Shown: piece after piece, positions 27,047 through 37,005 of the stretch
Layout of the letters: the number at the start of each line of letters is the position of its first letter
Position numbering within the stretch: position 1 is the stretch's first letter
DNA from: an uncultured Psychroserpens sp.
GTDB lineage: Bacteria > Bacteroidota > Bacteroidia > Flavobacteriales > Flavobacteriaceae
DNA length: 64,000 nt
Direction of reading: 5' to 3'
NCBI RefSeq assembly: GCF_947500255.1
Contig: NZ_CANMRL010000001.1
Span: 124,001 to 188,000, forward strand
The notes under the pieces: generated by a model
What the model was told of the DNA's origin: nothing
Databases searched by the model: none
Seen by the model: the letters and a program-made list of their open reading frames with translations, nothing else
Position numbers and translations under genes: made by a program

Positions 27047-27536
27047 ATATAAGATTTTACCTTTCCTAAATACAGCCTTAATTATAGGTTTGGCTATTTT
27101 TTGTGCTACAATGCTATTGGATAAAAAAGCACCTATAGCATACGTAAATAATGTAAAACTTTTTAATGAGTTTCAAATGACTAAGGAGATGCGTGCCATT
27201 GGAGAGAGGCAGATGCAAGAAAAAAGTAAAACCTTAGATGATCTAGTGTCAAATTATCAATCTATTGAAGACAAAACGTCCGAAACAGCCAAAAACATAC
27301 AGAATAAAATTATTACGCTCAATAAGGAGCTTCAAGAGTTTCAACAGGGTTATTTTAACTCAGTTAATGAGAAAATAACCGACAGACTAGATGCATACTT
27401 GAAAGAATTTGGAAAAGCCAAAGACTTAAAACTAATTCTGGGATCTAACATCCTTTACGCCAAGGATGCCATTGATATTACAGATGAGGCCTTACTATAT
27501 GTTAATGAAAGGTACAGCGGTCTACAATTAAAATGA
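27039..27536 (+). CDS. Membrane-anchored OmpH/Skp-like protein
   Basis: A 165-residue protein with an N-terminal hydrophobic segment (residues about 9-27), a beta strand IAYVNNVKLFNEFQMTKEM typical of the OmpH/Skp start, and then a long charged coiled coil (about 55-125). Skp proteins are periplasmic chaperones that hold unfolded cargo. Here the hydrophobic N-terminus may be an uncleaved anchor. As last gene of the secretion cluster it could hold cargo near the secretin. A 7-bp hairpin (CTACAAT / ATTGTAG, 27522-27542) overlaps the stop codon. Confidence 0.7.
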   Translation: MNKYKILPFLNTALIIGLAIFCATMLLDKKAPIAYVNNVKLFNEFQMTKEMRAIGERQMQEKSKTLDDLVSNYQSIEDKTSETAKNIQNKIITLNKELQEFQQGYFNSVNEKITDRLDAYLKEFGKAKDLKLILGSNILYAKDAIDITDEALLYVNERYSGLQLK

Positions 27537-27576
27537 TTGTAGTTTAATAATGTATCAACTGCCAGCTCAATAAACT

Positions 27577-28614
27577 ATGAAGAAAATCTACTTATTACTT
27601 ACTTTATTTTCATTGAGTATTGGTACTCTATTTGGACAGGTGACAACAGTAGTAGCTGGTTTGGACGATTCAGACAAGTTATTATTAGTGAATAGCACGT
27701 TATATTTTACTCAACAAAATGATATTGCTTACATAGACATTGCTGAAACTGATCCTGTTCCCACAATATTAATTTCTGGTTTAAATGAGCCTTCAGGAAT
27801 GAGCATAAAGGATAATTTTTTGTATGTGGCTCATTTTGGTGAAGGTGATGTGATAAAAATAGATTTAGACACCCCAGCGCCAAGTGTTATTGATGTCACA
27901 TTTTTTGGGAACACCCCAAATATGCTTAAACTTGACAATAACGACCTGTACTTTACAGATAATAACGGTAGCAGGATATATAAATATGATACAACGAGCG
28001 ATTCTCCACCAGCTGAGACTTTTTTAAATACAGCAAGTGGCCCGATAGGTATAGAGATTAAAGATGGGTATTTATACTACGGTCAGGCTTCGTTGGGAAA
28101 CATTTTTAAACTAGCCCTTAATAATCCCAATGGAACTCCAGTAGAAGTTGTCTCTGGATTAGATCGTCCCATTGGTATGGAATTTAAAGGGAATTATCTT
28201 TACGTTGCCGATTTGGATGATGATAAGATTGTAAAAATAGATGTGACACAATCTCCAACGGTCATAGAAGATGTTGTCATAAATCTAAATAACCCAAAAG
28301 ATATTACTTTTGATGGTGATATCATGTACATAAGTGAGCTCAATAAAATATCGAAAATAGATTTGTCGCTGAGTGTTGATGAATCTTCTATTAATGATAT
28401 TGTTTTATATCCTGTTCCAACGAAAAACTATCTTAATATAGCAAATCAGAAAACCGATTTAAAATTTATCATTAATGATATTAATGGTAGAACTCTAAAA
28501 AAAGATAATGTCTCTCCTAATGAAAAAATAGATGTGTCCTCTTTGACACCAGGTTATTATTTTATCACATTTGAAGGAATATCAAATGTGACTAAAAAAT
28601 TCATAGTGCAGTAA
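27577..28614 (+). CDS. Secreted beta-propeller protein with T9SS sorting domain
   Basis: A 345-residue protein with a signal peptide (residues 1-20, ...GTLFGQ). Residues about 25-265 hold repeated SMP-30/NHL-like propeller blades with the recurring pattern G-x-x-I-x-x-D-G/N-x-LY (for example NNDLYFTDNNGSRIYKYD, GNYLYVADLDDDKIVKID). The last about 75 residues are a type A T9SS sorting domain (DIVLYPVPTKNYLNI, LTPGYYFITF, KKFIVQ). It lies 40 bp after the secretion cluster, in the same direction, and 280 bp before RHS module 2. It is exported by T9SS, not by the adjacent secretin. Its ligand is unknown. Confidence 0.85.
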   Translation: MKKIYLLLTLFSLSIGTLFGQVTTVVAGLDDSDKLLLVNSTLYFTQQNDIAYIDIAETDPVPTILISGLNEPSGMSIKDNFLYVAHFGEGDVIKIDLDTPAPSVIDVTFFGNTPNMLKLDNNDLYFTDNNGSRIYKYDTTSDSPPAETFLNTASGPIGIEIKDGYLYYGQASLGNIFKLALNNPNGTPVEVVSGLDRPIGMEFKGNYLYVADLDDDKIVKIDVTQSPTVIEDVVINLNNPKDITFDGDIMYISELNKISKIDLSLSVDESSINDIVLYPVPTKNYLNIANQKTDLKFIINDINGRTLKKDNVSPNEKIDVSSLTPGYYFITFEGISNVTKKFIVQ

Positions 28615-28894
28615 ATTACGTCATATTATATTTCATAAATTATTTTCTATACTGCAATAGTAGTCGATTTCTACGTTTTTTATTGCTAAGCAAACTATAT
28701 AAAAACATAGATTTGCATACGCAATTGATAAATTGATTTGTATAAACAAATGATTATCAATAACTTAATTTTAAAATCTGTAAGATTTTTCTTTAAAAAA
28801 ATTACGGAAAAACCGTAAGTAATTTCTTTCTTTTTATAGAAAATAATTTGTACGTTTATACTGACTCAAGCTATTAATCAACTATTATTTTTTC
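28615..28894 (+). promoter_or_regulatory. Control region upstream of RHS module 2 with two inverted repeats
   Basis: There is no gene here. It holds an imperfect palindrome TTGATAA...ATTTGT / ACAAAT...TTATCAA (28725-28760) and a perfect one TTACGG-AAAAA-CCGTAA (28802-28818), about 76 bp before the lipoprotein start. The 21-bp-spaced half-sites seen before RHS module 1 are not found, so this module may be controlled differently. No clear TAnnTTTG box is seen; ATAATTTG at 28850 is the nearest. Confidence 0.4.
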
Positions 28895-29479
28895 ATGTTT
28901 AAGAAAATTCTTTGCATTTCTTTATTGTCATTTTTTGTTCTAACATCTTGTAAAAAAGATGAAAAAACCGTTATAACGGAAGATTACAAATTCTATAATC
29001 TTCAACAGCAAGGTTGGAAATCCAAACAAATTAACCAATTCATAAATGACATAAATTATACTGCCACCGAAGTCCCTTTACAATACTATATTTTAAAAAA
29101 CAGTGAGGATCAAATTGAAAAAGTCGATTCCATTTACAACTCAAATTCTAAAGAACGTATTATAGAGATTGAATTTCAGCATGTCGATAAATACGATTTA
29201 CTTAAGGAAGAATTTACCGAAAGGTCATACGAAGATGCCGTAAAATATTTGTCTTTTCAAATTGAGAAAGATTTTACTGTAATAACTTCTTCCAATGATA
29301 CAATTAAATGTTCAGGAGCACATTTTGAACGTAACTTTAAAGTTGCTCCGTTCAAACGAGCATTGCTCTATTTCAATAATATAAACCCCGAAGATAATAT
29401 TAAGCTCATATATCAAGATCAATTATTTGGTAATGGCATTATTAAATTCAATTTCACAGAAACACCAATTAAGTTATAA
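28895..29479 (+). CDS. Hypothetical lipoprotein heading RHS module 2
   Basis: A 194-residue protein with a lipoprotein signal (SLLSFFVLTSCKKDE, Cys about 19). The mature part is acidic and mixed alpha/beta (YKFYNLQQQGWKSKQINQFIND at the start, then a YVSFQIEKDFTV-like strand region). I do not recognise a family. It lies 9 bp before the SpvB-like gene, so it is the first gene of the operon. Module 1 has no counterpart at this position. It could assist folding or outer-membrane anchoring of the giant proteins; that is inference. Confidence 0.75.
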   Translation: MFKKILCISLLSFFVLTSCKKDEKTVITEDYKFYNLQQQGWKSKQINQFINDINYTATEVPLQYYILKNSEDQIEKVDSIYNSNSKERIIEIEFQHVDKYDLLKEEFTERSYEDAVKYLSFQIEKDFTVITSSNDTIKCSGAHFERNFKVAPFKRALLYFNNINPEDNIKLIYQDQLFGNGIIKFNFTETPIKL

Positions 29480-29488
29480 TTACAGATT

Positions 29489-32400
29489 ATGATTCATACT
29501 ATTAGAACAAGTAAACTTTCTAAGGTTATTGCTAGTTATTTGGCAATACAATTGATAATAACCACGGTTCAACCTACAAATCTATATGCCTTAACTGGTG
29601 GACCAGCTCAGCCAGAGTTTAACACTTTTACGCCCATTGGAACATCAGATATGGTTAATCTATCTTCTGGAGATTTCAATTACAATATTCCATTAATGGA
29701 TGTTGGGGGCTACCCTTTGAATCTTGCATACGATTCTGGAATATCCATGGATCAAGAAGCAACTTGGGTAGGGTTAGGTTGGAACCTCAATGTTGGTCAA
29801 ATAAACAGACAAGTAAGAGGATTACCTGACGATTTTAAAGGTGATCAAATGACTTATGAAAACAATATAAAAAACAATAAAACGGTTGGACTTACATTGT
29901 CAATAAATGGACAAGTTTCTGGTAATGAAAGTGTTGGGGCAAGTGCAAGTGCAAGTGCAACGCTTATGCATAATAATTATGATGGATTTTCCTTTACACC
30001 ATCTTTTGGTGTGTCCTATAAATTTGCGAGTGGTACAAGTGTTGGGATGAACCTGACACCTTCTATCAATGATGGTGTAACCTTAACCCCATCTGCATCT
30101 CAAAGTTTTAGCAAAAAAGATAAGGATACTAAGGAAAATGCTAACGATGGAATCTCAAATTCTGTAGGTTTTGGAGTGCCTTATAATAGTAGACAAGGTA
30201 TCACCGCACTGAATATTAACACCTCTACATCAAAAAAATCTACCGATACTTACAAAAAGAAGATTGGAGGAAAGACTCAAAATATTACAGACTCTTATGC
30301 TGGTGGCGCAAGCTTATCATTTATAGATAATACATTTACACCAAGCAAAAGAAATTCTTATAAAAACGACAATTACACTTTTAGTGCATCACTTGGACCA
30401 GATTTTTGGCCAGTAAGTGCTGAGTTTGGAGCCTCCGCTTTTGCCTCTTCTCAAAAACTAATTGAAGAAGAAAAAATGAAAACCGAAAAAGCTTTTGGTT
30501 ATGAACATACTGAAAAAGGCACCTATGATGATATTCTAGATTTTAATCGTGAAAATGAGAAAACTATAAGTAAAAACACTCTATCGCTACCAGTCGTAAA
30601 TTATACTTACGACCTGTATACTATTCAAGGTCAAGGTATTGGGGGTCAATTTAGACCACATAGAAGTCAAGTTGGTTATCTCTTTAGCAGTACGGTTGAA
30701 GATTCTGGTGATAGTTTTAGTTTGGGAGCTGAAGTCGAAGCCGCCACAGGTTTTCATGGTGGAGTCGACATTAGATATTCTCCTACCGAAAGTAGAACAG
30801 GGGTTTGGGATATCCCAGTACTTAGCAAGTTTAAACCAGCAACAAATACTGATGTTGATTATGAGCCAGTATATTTTGAAGCTGTTGGCGACATGAGCAT
30901 AGATGACGACAGACAATTATTTTCACATGTCAATGGATTAGATCAAAACAATGTTGGTGGTGAGGACCCTATTGCTTTAGATTTAGTAGGTGGTGATTAT
31001 GGTAAGACCGCTGTGAGTAGATTTAATACCAAGCGCTACGGAAATAATAATGAGATTATCAATGCTACAATTCCTATTACTAATCGTCTGAGAAGAAATA
31101 ACAGAGATAAGCGTAATAAGGCAATTTTAAAAATTACAAAAGCTGAAGCAAATTTAGATCCATTTGTTAATGTAAATACGAAGCTAAAAAATCATCACAC
31201 TAACGGTTTGAAAATATTACAACCAGATGGTTCAAATTATATTTATGGTGAGGCTGTTGCTAATGTTCAAAAAAATGAAGTGTCTTTTGCAACTAATCAA
31301 AACCCAAATTTAAGTGAAGGTACAATCCCAAGAATTGCATCTGAAGATTCCAGATTTAACTCGAGCGGTGTAGATAATTTTTATAGTAAAACATCTACTC
31401 CAGCTTATGCACATACTTATCTTCTAACTTCAGTGCTATCATCAGATTATGAGGATTTAAGTGGTAATGGACCTACAGATGACGATCTTGGCGCTTACAC
31501 AAAATTTTATTACAACAACTTCATCAATGATGAAGCAAATGATTCAGGACAAAAAGTGACGAGCGTAAGTGATGATTACAATTGGAGAGTTCCATATGAA
31601 ACAAATAAGTCATCGTACAATCCTGGGTTATATACCAAAGGGAATGATCAAAAAGGAAGTTATGTTAGTGGTACAAAAGAGCTAAAATATGCTACCATGA
31701 TCGAAACTAAAACGCATATTGCAATTTTCGATTTTGACAGAAGGTTAGATGGCGTGTCTTCAGGGAACTCCGCCGATCATCAACTACACATAACAAAAAT
31801 TAAGTTGTATTCTCGACCAGAAGCTATAGCGGCTAACTTACTTGATAACGATCCAAATAATAATGAAGATATTAGTCCAATTAAGACGGTTCATTTTCAA
31901 TATGACTATTCATTAATGAAAGGAACACCTAACGGTAATCCAAATGAAAATTATGGACGATTAACGTTAAAGAAACTTTATTTTACTTATAGAGATTCTA
32001 ATATGGGTAAGTATACTCCATATGTTTTTAATTATGACAATCCCAATCCAGACTATCAAATAAAGTCTTATGACGTTTGGGGAAATTATAAACCTTTGTT
32101 AGAAGACTCTGTAGTTCTTGAAGATAACAACAGCGATGGTGTTTATGATGATTTTTATGTGTCAGCAGCTCCTAGTGATCCTTCATGTGAAATAAATTAC
32201 CCAACTACAGCGCAGGAATTTCCGTTTGTTTCTCAAGATAAAACCGAACAAGATTTATTTGTTTCAGCTTGGACGCTATCATCTATCGATTTACCTTCTG
32301 GAGGAAAACTGGAATTGGAGTATGAATCTGATGATTATCAATACGTTCAGGACAAAGCAGCTATGCAAATGTTTAAAGTTGTTGGCGTTAGTGATAACAA

Positions 32401-35400
32401 AAATAATTTTGGAACGCATCCAAATCAACTTTATGGGCTTGGAGGAGCTGGTAAGTATCTCATAGTTGAACTCACAGAGGACGTTTATGATGAATTTGAA
32501 TTTGAAGAAAAGTATTTAGGTGAATATGTGAATAAGCCTTTGTTTTTTAGGTTTTTATTAAACATGGAAAAAAATAGTAGTTGCTCATATGATTATGTAG
32601 AAGGCTATTGCAATATCGATACCAATGCGCAGTTTGGCGTATTTTCAGGAGATGGAGGACAACAATATGGTGCTATTCCAATAAAATTAGTCGATTTAGA
32701 AGGAGGAATTAGTGGTAATGCAGATGTTAACCCTATTGCAAAGTCAGGTTGGTATTTTGCAAGACAAAGTCTAAATAGATATGCTTATGGTCAAGGTGAT
32801 GATAATCCTTCTAACTTAAGTCTACAAGAAATAGTCAATGCTATTGGTGGATGGTTACCATTAATGGCAGAAATTTTTAGAGGCCCTAATGGTTATCTAA
32901 AAGATAGAGGAATCGCTAAAAAGTTCAAACCAGAAAAATCGTTCATAAGACTTAAACATCCAAGCAAGGCAAAACTCGGAGGAGGCATTAGGGTTAAAAA
33001 AATAATGATGCATGATAATTGGGACGTTATGGTGAATACACCTCAATCTGACATGGTCAATCCATATAGTAATTTTTACGGACAAGAATATTCGTATGAA
33101 CTAGAAAATAACAATGGTAGTAGCGGTGTTGCGGCATGGGAGCCAAACATGAGTAAGGAAAATCCTTTTATTGAGCCTTTCTATAATAACGGTGAACGAC
33201 TCATTGCACCAAAAGAAATGAACTATGTTGAAAAGCCATTTGGATTATCTTTCTTTCCTAGTGCAACAGTTACCTATCGTCGTGTGGCAGTTAAAAGTCT
33301 AGACCGACAAGATGGTAATAATGTCGTAGGAAATAATGCAACAGGAGAGGTTGTTAGTGAGTTTTATACAACCAAAAAATTCCCTACAATAACAGATCAT
33401 ACTAACTTAGAAGATCCGAATAATTATAAAACAAATCAGGCCAACATTTTAGACAACGTACTCAATCTAAATGTTAAAACTGAATTCGTCTTGTCCCAAG
33501 GCTTTACAGTTATTACAAACGACATGAATGGTAAACCTAAAAGTCAGAAAGTACTTAATGAAAATGGTATGCTTATCTCTGGCGTGGATTATATCTACAA
33601 TGAAACTAATGGGCGATTAAATAACAACTTGCCTGTTGTATTGGAAGATGGTACAGTAGATTATAGAAATATTGGTATGCAATATGATGTAATAACAGAC
33701 TTTAACGAGAATTATAATTTAAGTGAAACCTATGGTGTTAATACCAATATTACATTCTTTATAATACCAGCAGTAATTCCTATCCCGATACTTTTAGGTC
33801 AACTGCCTTATTCTCAAAAAAAGAATGAAACCATATTAAGAACAACTAGTACGACCAAAGTAATCCATAAAACGGGTATTTTGAAAGAAAAAATAGCATA
33901 TGATGTTGGTGCAAGAGTGAGTACCAGAAATATTGCTTGGGATGCTGTTAGTGGACAAGTTTTGCTCACTGAGACCAATAACGAATATGATGATAATTAT
34001 TATAATTTTAGTTATCCAGCACATTGGGCCTACAAAGGAATGGGGCAAGCAGTTCACAATCTTGGTTTGAATGCTTGGATTGAGAAAGCGCCAATTACGC
34101 TACAAGATGCTGCCGATGTCGGTGATGTTGATTACCCTGCTCTAGAAGGTTATCATGCTGCAGACCCTCAAGGATCTGCTTGGAATCAGCTAAGAGATTT
34201 CTCTACAACAAATATTAGAGATGTATTATCAGAAGGGGACGAAGTTTACATCTATTCAACAAAAGAAGGGACACCTTACAAACATTTATGGGTAAGCGAG
34301 ATCAACGCTAATAATCAAAAATTCATACTAGTAGATCGCTATGGAAATATCCAAACACCTTGTGGTGATAATAATGATAAATGGATGCGTGTCATACGCT
34401 CGCATAGACGTAATTTACAATCAGCATCTATGGCTTCAGTAACATCTCGTGCCAATCCGATTATCTATAACGCTAGTAATGATATTGTAACTAACGTTAA
34501 TATCACCAATGGTTTTAATTTCAATGGTACTGGCACTAACCCAAAAATTATAAATGCTTCAGTAATTCAGTATGAGGACTTTTGGAGACCACAACGTGAA
34601 GGCAATTTAAGATTATATCCTCAAGATATTTTCCTTGATGAAAATGATAACAATGTGAGCTACCCAAAATTTACAGCCAACCCATATAACAATAACTTTA
34701 AAGGTGATTGGAGAGCTGTAAAGTCATATGCTTATCTTACACAAAGATTATCTAGCAATACCACAAGAAATAGTGGATTCTTTAAGGATTTCGTGCCATT
34801 TTATAAGTATGAAAATAATGAATGGGTTGTCGACGATAACGCGCAACAAAATCTATGGACCTTTGCCAGTAAGGTGACAAAATATTCTCCTTTTGGGGCT
34901 GAATTAGAAAATGCAGATGCTTTGGGTATATATTCTGCGGCTCAATATGGATATGGTTATACTTTACCAAATGCTGTTGCGAGTAATAGCCAATACAGAG
35001 AAATGGGTTATGATGGTTTTGAAGACTATAATAGTCGAGGTAGAAACTTGCATTTCAGCTTTAAAAACAGCCAGTATGGTGATGCTAATAATGGCGCAAG
35101 TATTACTTCAGAGGAAGCGCATACAGGACGTTATAGCATGAAAGTCACTCCTGGTAACAAAGCTACTATAAGCAAGCAATTCGAAGAGAGTGGAAAATGT
35201 CTAGATCCAACTGTACCTTATGAACTTAGGAACGACCTATGTGAAGAACCAGAATATGATTGTCCGTGTGGAGGAACTTTTCCAAATTGCAACCCTTGCG
35301 GATGTCCATCAGTTGGCGATCAACCTTTAGCATCAAATGATGTTAACGAATTCTCTTATGCTTTCCTCTTTGGAAATAACGTGCAAACCGTTTTTATGAC

Positions 35401-35617
35401 TAATGAATGTATCATGGGCAATGATGGTGATCAAGGTAGTGAGTGTATATCGTACAATTTAGATCCTATAAATAGTAAAGTAATAATCAATACAAATGGA
35501 TGTCCGCCAAACTCATTTGGTGATCAGTCCTATGTATACATCAATTTATGCTTTACAGTAACTTATCCTGACGGTACAGTATGTAACCACATCATAAAAT
35601 TCTGTACGACCTGTTAA
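29489..35617 (+). CDS. SpvB/TcB-like giant shell protein, RHS module 2
   Basis: A 2042-residue paralogue of the protein at 6464-12373. The signal sequence is at 1-33 (...TTVQPTNLYAL), followed by the SpvB-like block (NLSSGDFNYNIPLMDVGGYP, GLGWNLNVGQINRQVRGLP; residues about 50-115) and a Ser/Gly/Thr-rich stretch (130-330). Long beta-rich regions follow with segments shared by both copies (ELKYATMIETKTHIAIFDFD, RFLLNM, AKSGWYFAR, KFKPEKSFIRL, GQEYSYE). The C-terminal 100 residues are Cys-rich (CPCGGTFPNCNPCGCP) and differ from the cadherin-like tail of copy 1. It is expected to build the shell together with the RHS protein encoded three genes on. There is no T9SS tail. Confidence 0.87.
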   Translation: MIHTIRTSKLSKVIASYLAIQLIITTVQPTNLYALTGGPAQPEFNTFTPIGTSDMVNLSSGDFNYNIPLMDVGGYPLNLAYDSGISMDQEATWVGLGWNLNVGQINRQVRGLPDDFKGDQMTYENNIKNNKTVGLTLSINGQVSGNESVGASASASATLMHNNYDGFSFTPSFGVSYKFASGTSVGMNLTPSINDGVTLTPSASQSFSKKDKDTKENANDGISNSVGFGVPYNSRQGITALNINTSTSKKSTDTYKKKIGGKTQNITDSYAGGASLSFIDNTFTPSKRNSYKNDNYTFSASLGPDFWPVSAEFGASAFASSQKLIEEEKMKTEKAFGYEHTEKGTYDDILDFNRENEKTISKNTLSLPVVNYTYDLYTIQGQGIGGQFRPHRSQVGYLFSSTVEDSGDSFSLGAEVEAATGFHGGVDIRYSPTESRTGVWDIPVLSKFKPATNTDVDYEPVYFEAVGDMSIDDDRQLFSHVNGLDQNNVGGEDPIALDLVGGDYGKTAVSRFNTKRYGNNNEIINATIPITNRLRRNNRDKRNKAILKITKAEANLDPFVNVNTKLKNHHTNGLKILQPDGSNYIYGEAVANVQKNEVSFATNQNPNLSEGTIPRIASEDSRFNSSGVDNFYSKTSTPAYAHTYLLTSVLSSDYEDLSGNGPTDDDLGAYTKFYYNNFINDEANDSGQKVTSVSDDYNWRVPYETNKSSYNPGLYTKGNDQKGSYVSGTKELKYATMIETKTHIAIFDFDRRLDGVSSGNSADHQLHITKIKLYSRPEAIAANLLDNDPNNNEDISPIKTVHFQYDYSLMKGTPNGNPNENYGRLTLKKLYFTYRDSNMGKYTPYVFNYDNPNPDYQIKSYDVWGNYKPLLEDSVVLEDNNSDGVYDDFYVSAAPSDPSCEINYPTTAQEFPFVSQDKTEQDLFVSAWTLSSIDLPSGGKLELEYESDDYQYVQDKAAMQMFKVVGVSDNKNNFGTHPNQLYGLGGAGKYLIVELTEDVYDEFEFEEKYLGEYVNKPLFFRFLLNMEKNSSCSYDYVEGYCNIDTNAQFGVFSGDGGQQYGAIPIKLVDLEGGISGNADVNPIAKSGWYFARQSLNRYAYGQGDDNPSNLSLQEIVNAIGGWLPLMAEIFRGPNGYLKDRGIAKKFKPEKSFIRLKHPSKAKLGGGIRVKKIMMHDNWDVMVNTPQSDMVNPYSNFYGQEYSYELENNNGSSGVAAWEPNMSKENPFIEPFYNNGERLIAPKEMNYVEKPFGLSFFPSATVTYRRVAVKSLDRQDGNNVVGNNATGEVVSEFYTTKKFPTITDHTNLEDPNNYKTNQANILDNVLNLNVKTEFVLSQGFTVITNDMNGKPKSQKVLNENGMLISGVDYIYNETNGRLNNNLPVVLEDGTVDYRNIGMQYDVITDFNENYNLSETYGVNTNITFFIIPAVIPIPILLGQLPYSQKKNETILRTTSTTKVIHKTGILKEKIAYDVGARVSTRNIAWDAVSGQVLLTETNNEYDDNYYNFSYPAHWAYKGMGQAVHNLGLNAWIEKAPITLQDAADVGDVDYPALEGYHAADPQGSAWNQLRDFSTTNIRDVLSEGDEVYIYSTKEGTPYKHLWVSEINANNQKFILVDRYGNIQTPCGDNNDKWMRVIRSHRRNLQSASMASVTSRANPIIYNASNDIVTNVNITNGFNFNGTGTNPKIINASVIQYEDFWRPQREGNLRLYPQDIFLDENDNNVSYPKFTANPYNNNFKGDWRAVKSYAYLTQRLSSNTTRNSGFFKDFVPFYKYENNEWVVDDNAQQNLWTFASKVTKYSPFGAELENADALGIYSAAQYGYGYTLPNAVASNSQYREMGYDGFEDYNSRGRNLHFSFKNSQYGDANNGASITSEEAHTGRYSMKVTPGNKATISKQFEESGKCLDPTVPYELRNDLCEEPEYDCPCGGTFPNCNPCGCPSVGDQPLASNDVNEFSYAFLFGNNVQTVFMTNECIMGNDGDQGSECISYNLDPINSKVIINTNGCPPNSFGDQSYVYINLCFTVTYPDGTVCNHIIKFCTTC

Positions 35618-35636
35618 CCTTTTAAAATTGAAAATC

Positions 35637-36272
35637 ATGAAAAATCAAATAACAATAATACTTCTCTTAATAAGCTTTGTGTCTTATGCTCAAGATTTTA
35701 GAAAGGAAAGACTTCCAGATGATAATGTAGTAATTCTACCGCCTAACCCATCTGAAATTGTAAGTTGTTCTTCGTTCTACCCATTAGTGAGCAAAGATTA
35801 TATAGTAAGTGCTTGGGTAAAAGAAGAAGCGGTTAATGTTCCTACTTACAGTAATAACGTTTACTTACAAATAGAGTTTACTACAAATAATGGCTCGCAA
35901 CAAATATCATTAGATCAGTTTTATGTAAGTGGTAAAATCATTGATGGCTGGCAACGTATTATTGGAAAATTTACAGCACCTACAGTCGATGAGAGTCAAA
36001 TGAAAATTGAACTAGTAAATGATAATACTAGTAAAAATGCCTACTTCGATGACGTGCGTATATTTCCATACAACGGAACTCAAAAGAGTTTTGTATATGA
36101 TGAAAATAACCAGCGACTTATGGCTGAGCTGGACGAAAATAATTATGCCACCTTTTATGAATATGATTTAGAAGGTGGATTAGTACGTGTTAAAAAGGAA
36201 ACTGAGAAAGGAGTTTATACAATACAAGAGACGCGCACAGGTACAACAAAAAAAGAGAATAATGACGATTAA
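35637..36272 (+). CDS. Short carbohydrate-binding/YD-stub protein, RHS module 2
   Basis: From the ATG at 35637 (a TTG three codons earlier is less likely) about 211 residues. It has a signal peptide (IILLLISFVSYAQ), a galactose-binding-type module (YIVSAWVKEEAV ... GKIIDGWQRIIGKF ... NAYFDDVRIFPY) and a C-terminal YD stub (MAELDENNYATFYEYDLEGG). It corresponds to the last 170 residues of the 574-residue module 1 protein and lacks the PKD and jelly-roll parts. In many Bacteroidota this stub is part of one RHS polypeptide; here it is a separate gene in both modules. It overlaps the next gene by 11 bp. Confidence 0.78.
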   Translation: MKNQITIILLLISFVSYAQDFRKERLPDDNVVILPPNPSEIVSCSSFYPLVSKDYIVSAWVKEEAVNVPTYSNNVYLQIEFTTNNGSQQISLDQFYVSGKIIDGWQRIIGKFTAPTVDESQMKIELVNDNTSKNAYFDDVRIFPYNGTQKSFVYDENNQRLMAELDENNYATFYEYDLEGGLVRVKKETEKGVYTIQETRTGTTKKENNDD

Positions 36273-36996
36273 GATTCCGAATACCACTTTAGTTATATTA
36301 TTTACGATAGCAAGTACATTTTGTTTTGGACAGAGTCCAACCGTTAAAAGTGTTTTAACACAATCACAAACACTTTTAAAAGATAAATCTGAGATGAAAT
36401 GCACTATGAATTATGATCTATACTCTACATCATTCTCAAATGAAGTAAAAGAACATTATAGCGGCAACATTGTAAAAAATGAAGATAGATATTATATAAA
36501 GATTAATAACACTATTTTTTTAAATCAACTCAATACAAATACGTTTCTAAAACTTAATACAGAACAGAAACTGATCCAATTTCTCAAAGGAAAAAATGTA
36601 GCAACAACTAATGGTTCTTTATTTGATCAAGTAAGCGTACTAATTAATTTGTACAAAAATCAAAGCTTAAAAAGCAAAGGAGACTATTGGATTTGTACGC
36701 TCAAGGCAAATACGGTTTCTCAATTACCTTACAGCAAGGTAGAGCTGTTCGTAAATAAAGAGACAAAACTGTTAACGAAGCAAGTCTTGTACTTTTCGTC
36801 ACAGATGCCCTATAAGAAAAAGGATGGAACAAATCATTTAGGTAACCCTAGATTGGAAATTTCAATTTCAGACTATCAATTTTCCTTAACAGATAAAGAT
36901 AAAGGACTAACGTTTTTATCGAACTATGTTAATACATCTAGTTCGGAAATTCGTCCTTCAACAGCATATAAAAATTTCAAAATTATTCAAGACTAA
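36262..36996 (+). CDS. Small exported LolA-like protein of RHS module 2
   Basis: The start is taken as the ATG at 36262, which gives a clean signal peptide (LVILFTIASTFCFGQ) and an 11-bp overlap with the preceding gene; upstream in-frame codons would destroy the signal. 244 residues, mostly beta, with KCTMNYDLYST, a DYWICTLKA strand and NPRLEISISDYQF. It is the positional and distant sequence counterpart of the 238-residue protein at 4017-4733. A LolA/LolB-like fold is suspected. It lies 9 bp before the giant RHS gene. Confidence 0.72.
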   Translation: MTIKIPNTTLVILFTIASTFCFGQSPTVKSVLTQSQTLLKDKSEMKCTMNYDLYSTSFSNEVKEHYSGNIVKNEDRYYIKINNTIFLNQLNTNTFLKLNTEQKLIQFLKGKNVATTNGSLFDQVSVLINLYKNQSLKSKGDYWICTLKANTVSQLPYSKVELFVNKETKLLTKQVLYFSSQMPYKKKDGTNHLGNPRLEISISDYQFSLTDKDKGLTFLSNYVNTSSSEIRPSTAYKNFKIIQD

Positions 36997-37005
36997 ATCA
37001 AGCTT

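Noticed and set aside
30587-30916. 109-residue minus-strand and 85-residue plus-strand frames within the SpvB-like gene
   Set aside because: Both lie in other frames of a 2042-residue gene with a clear paralogue; no independent support.
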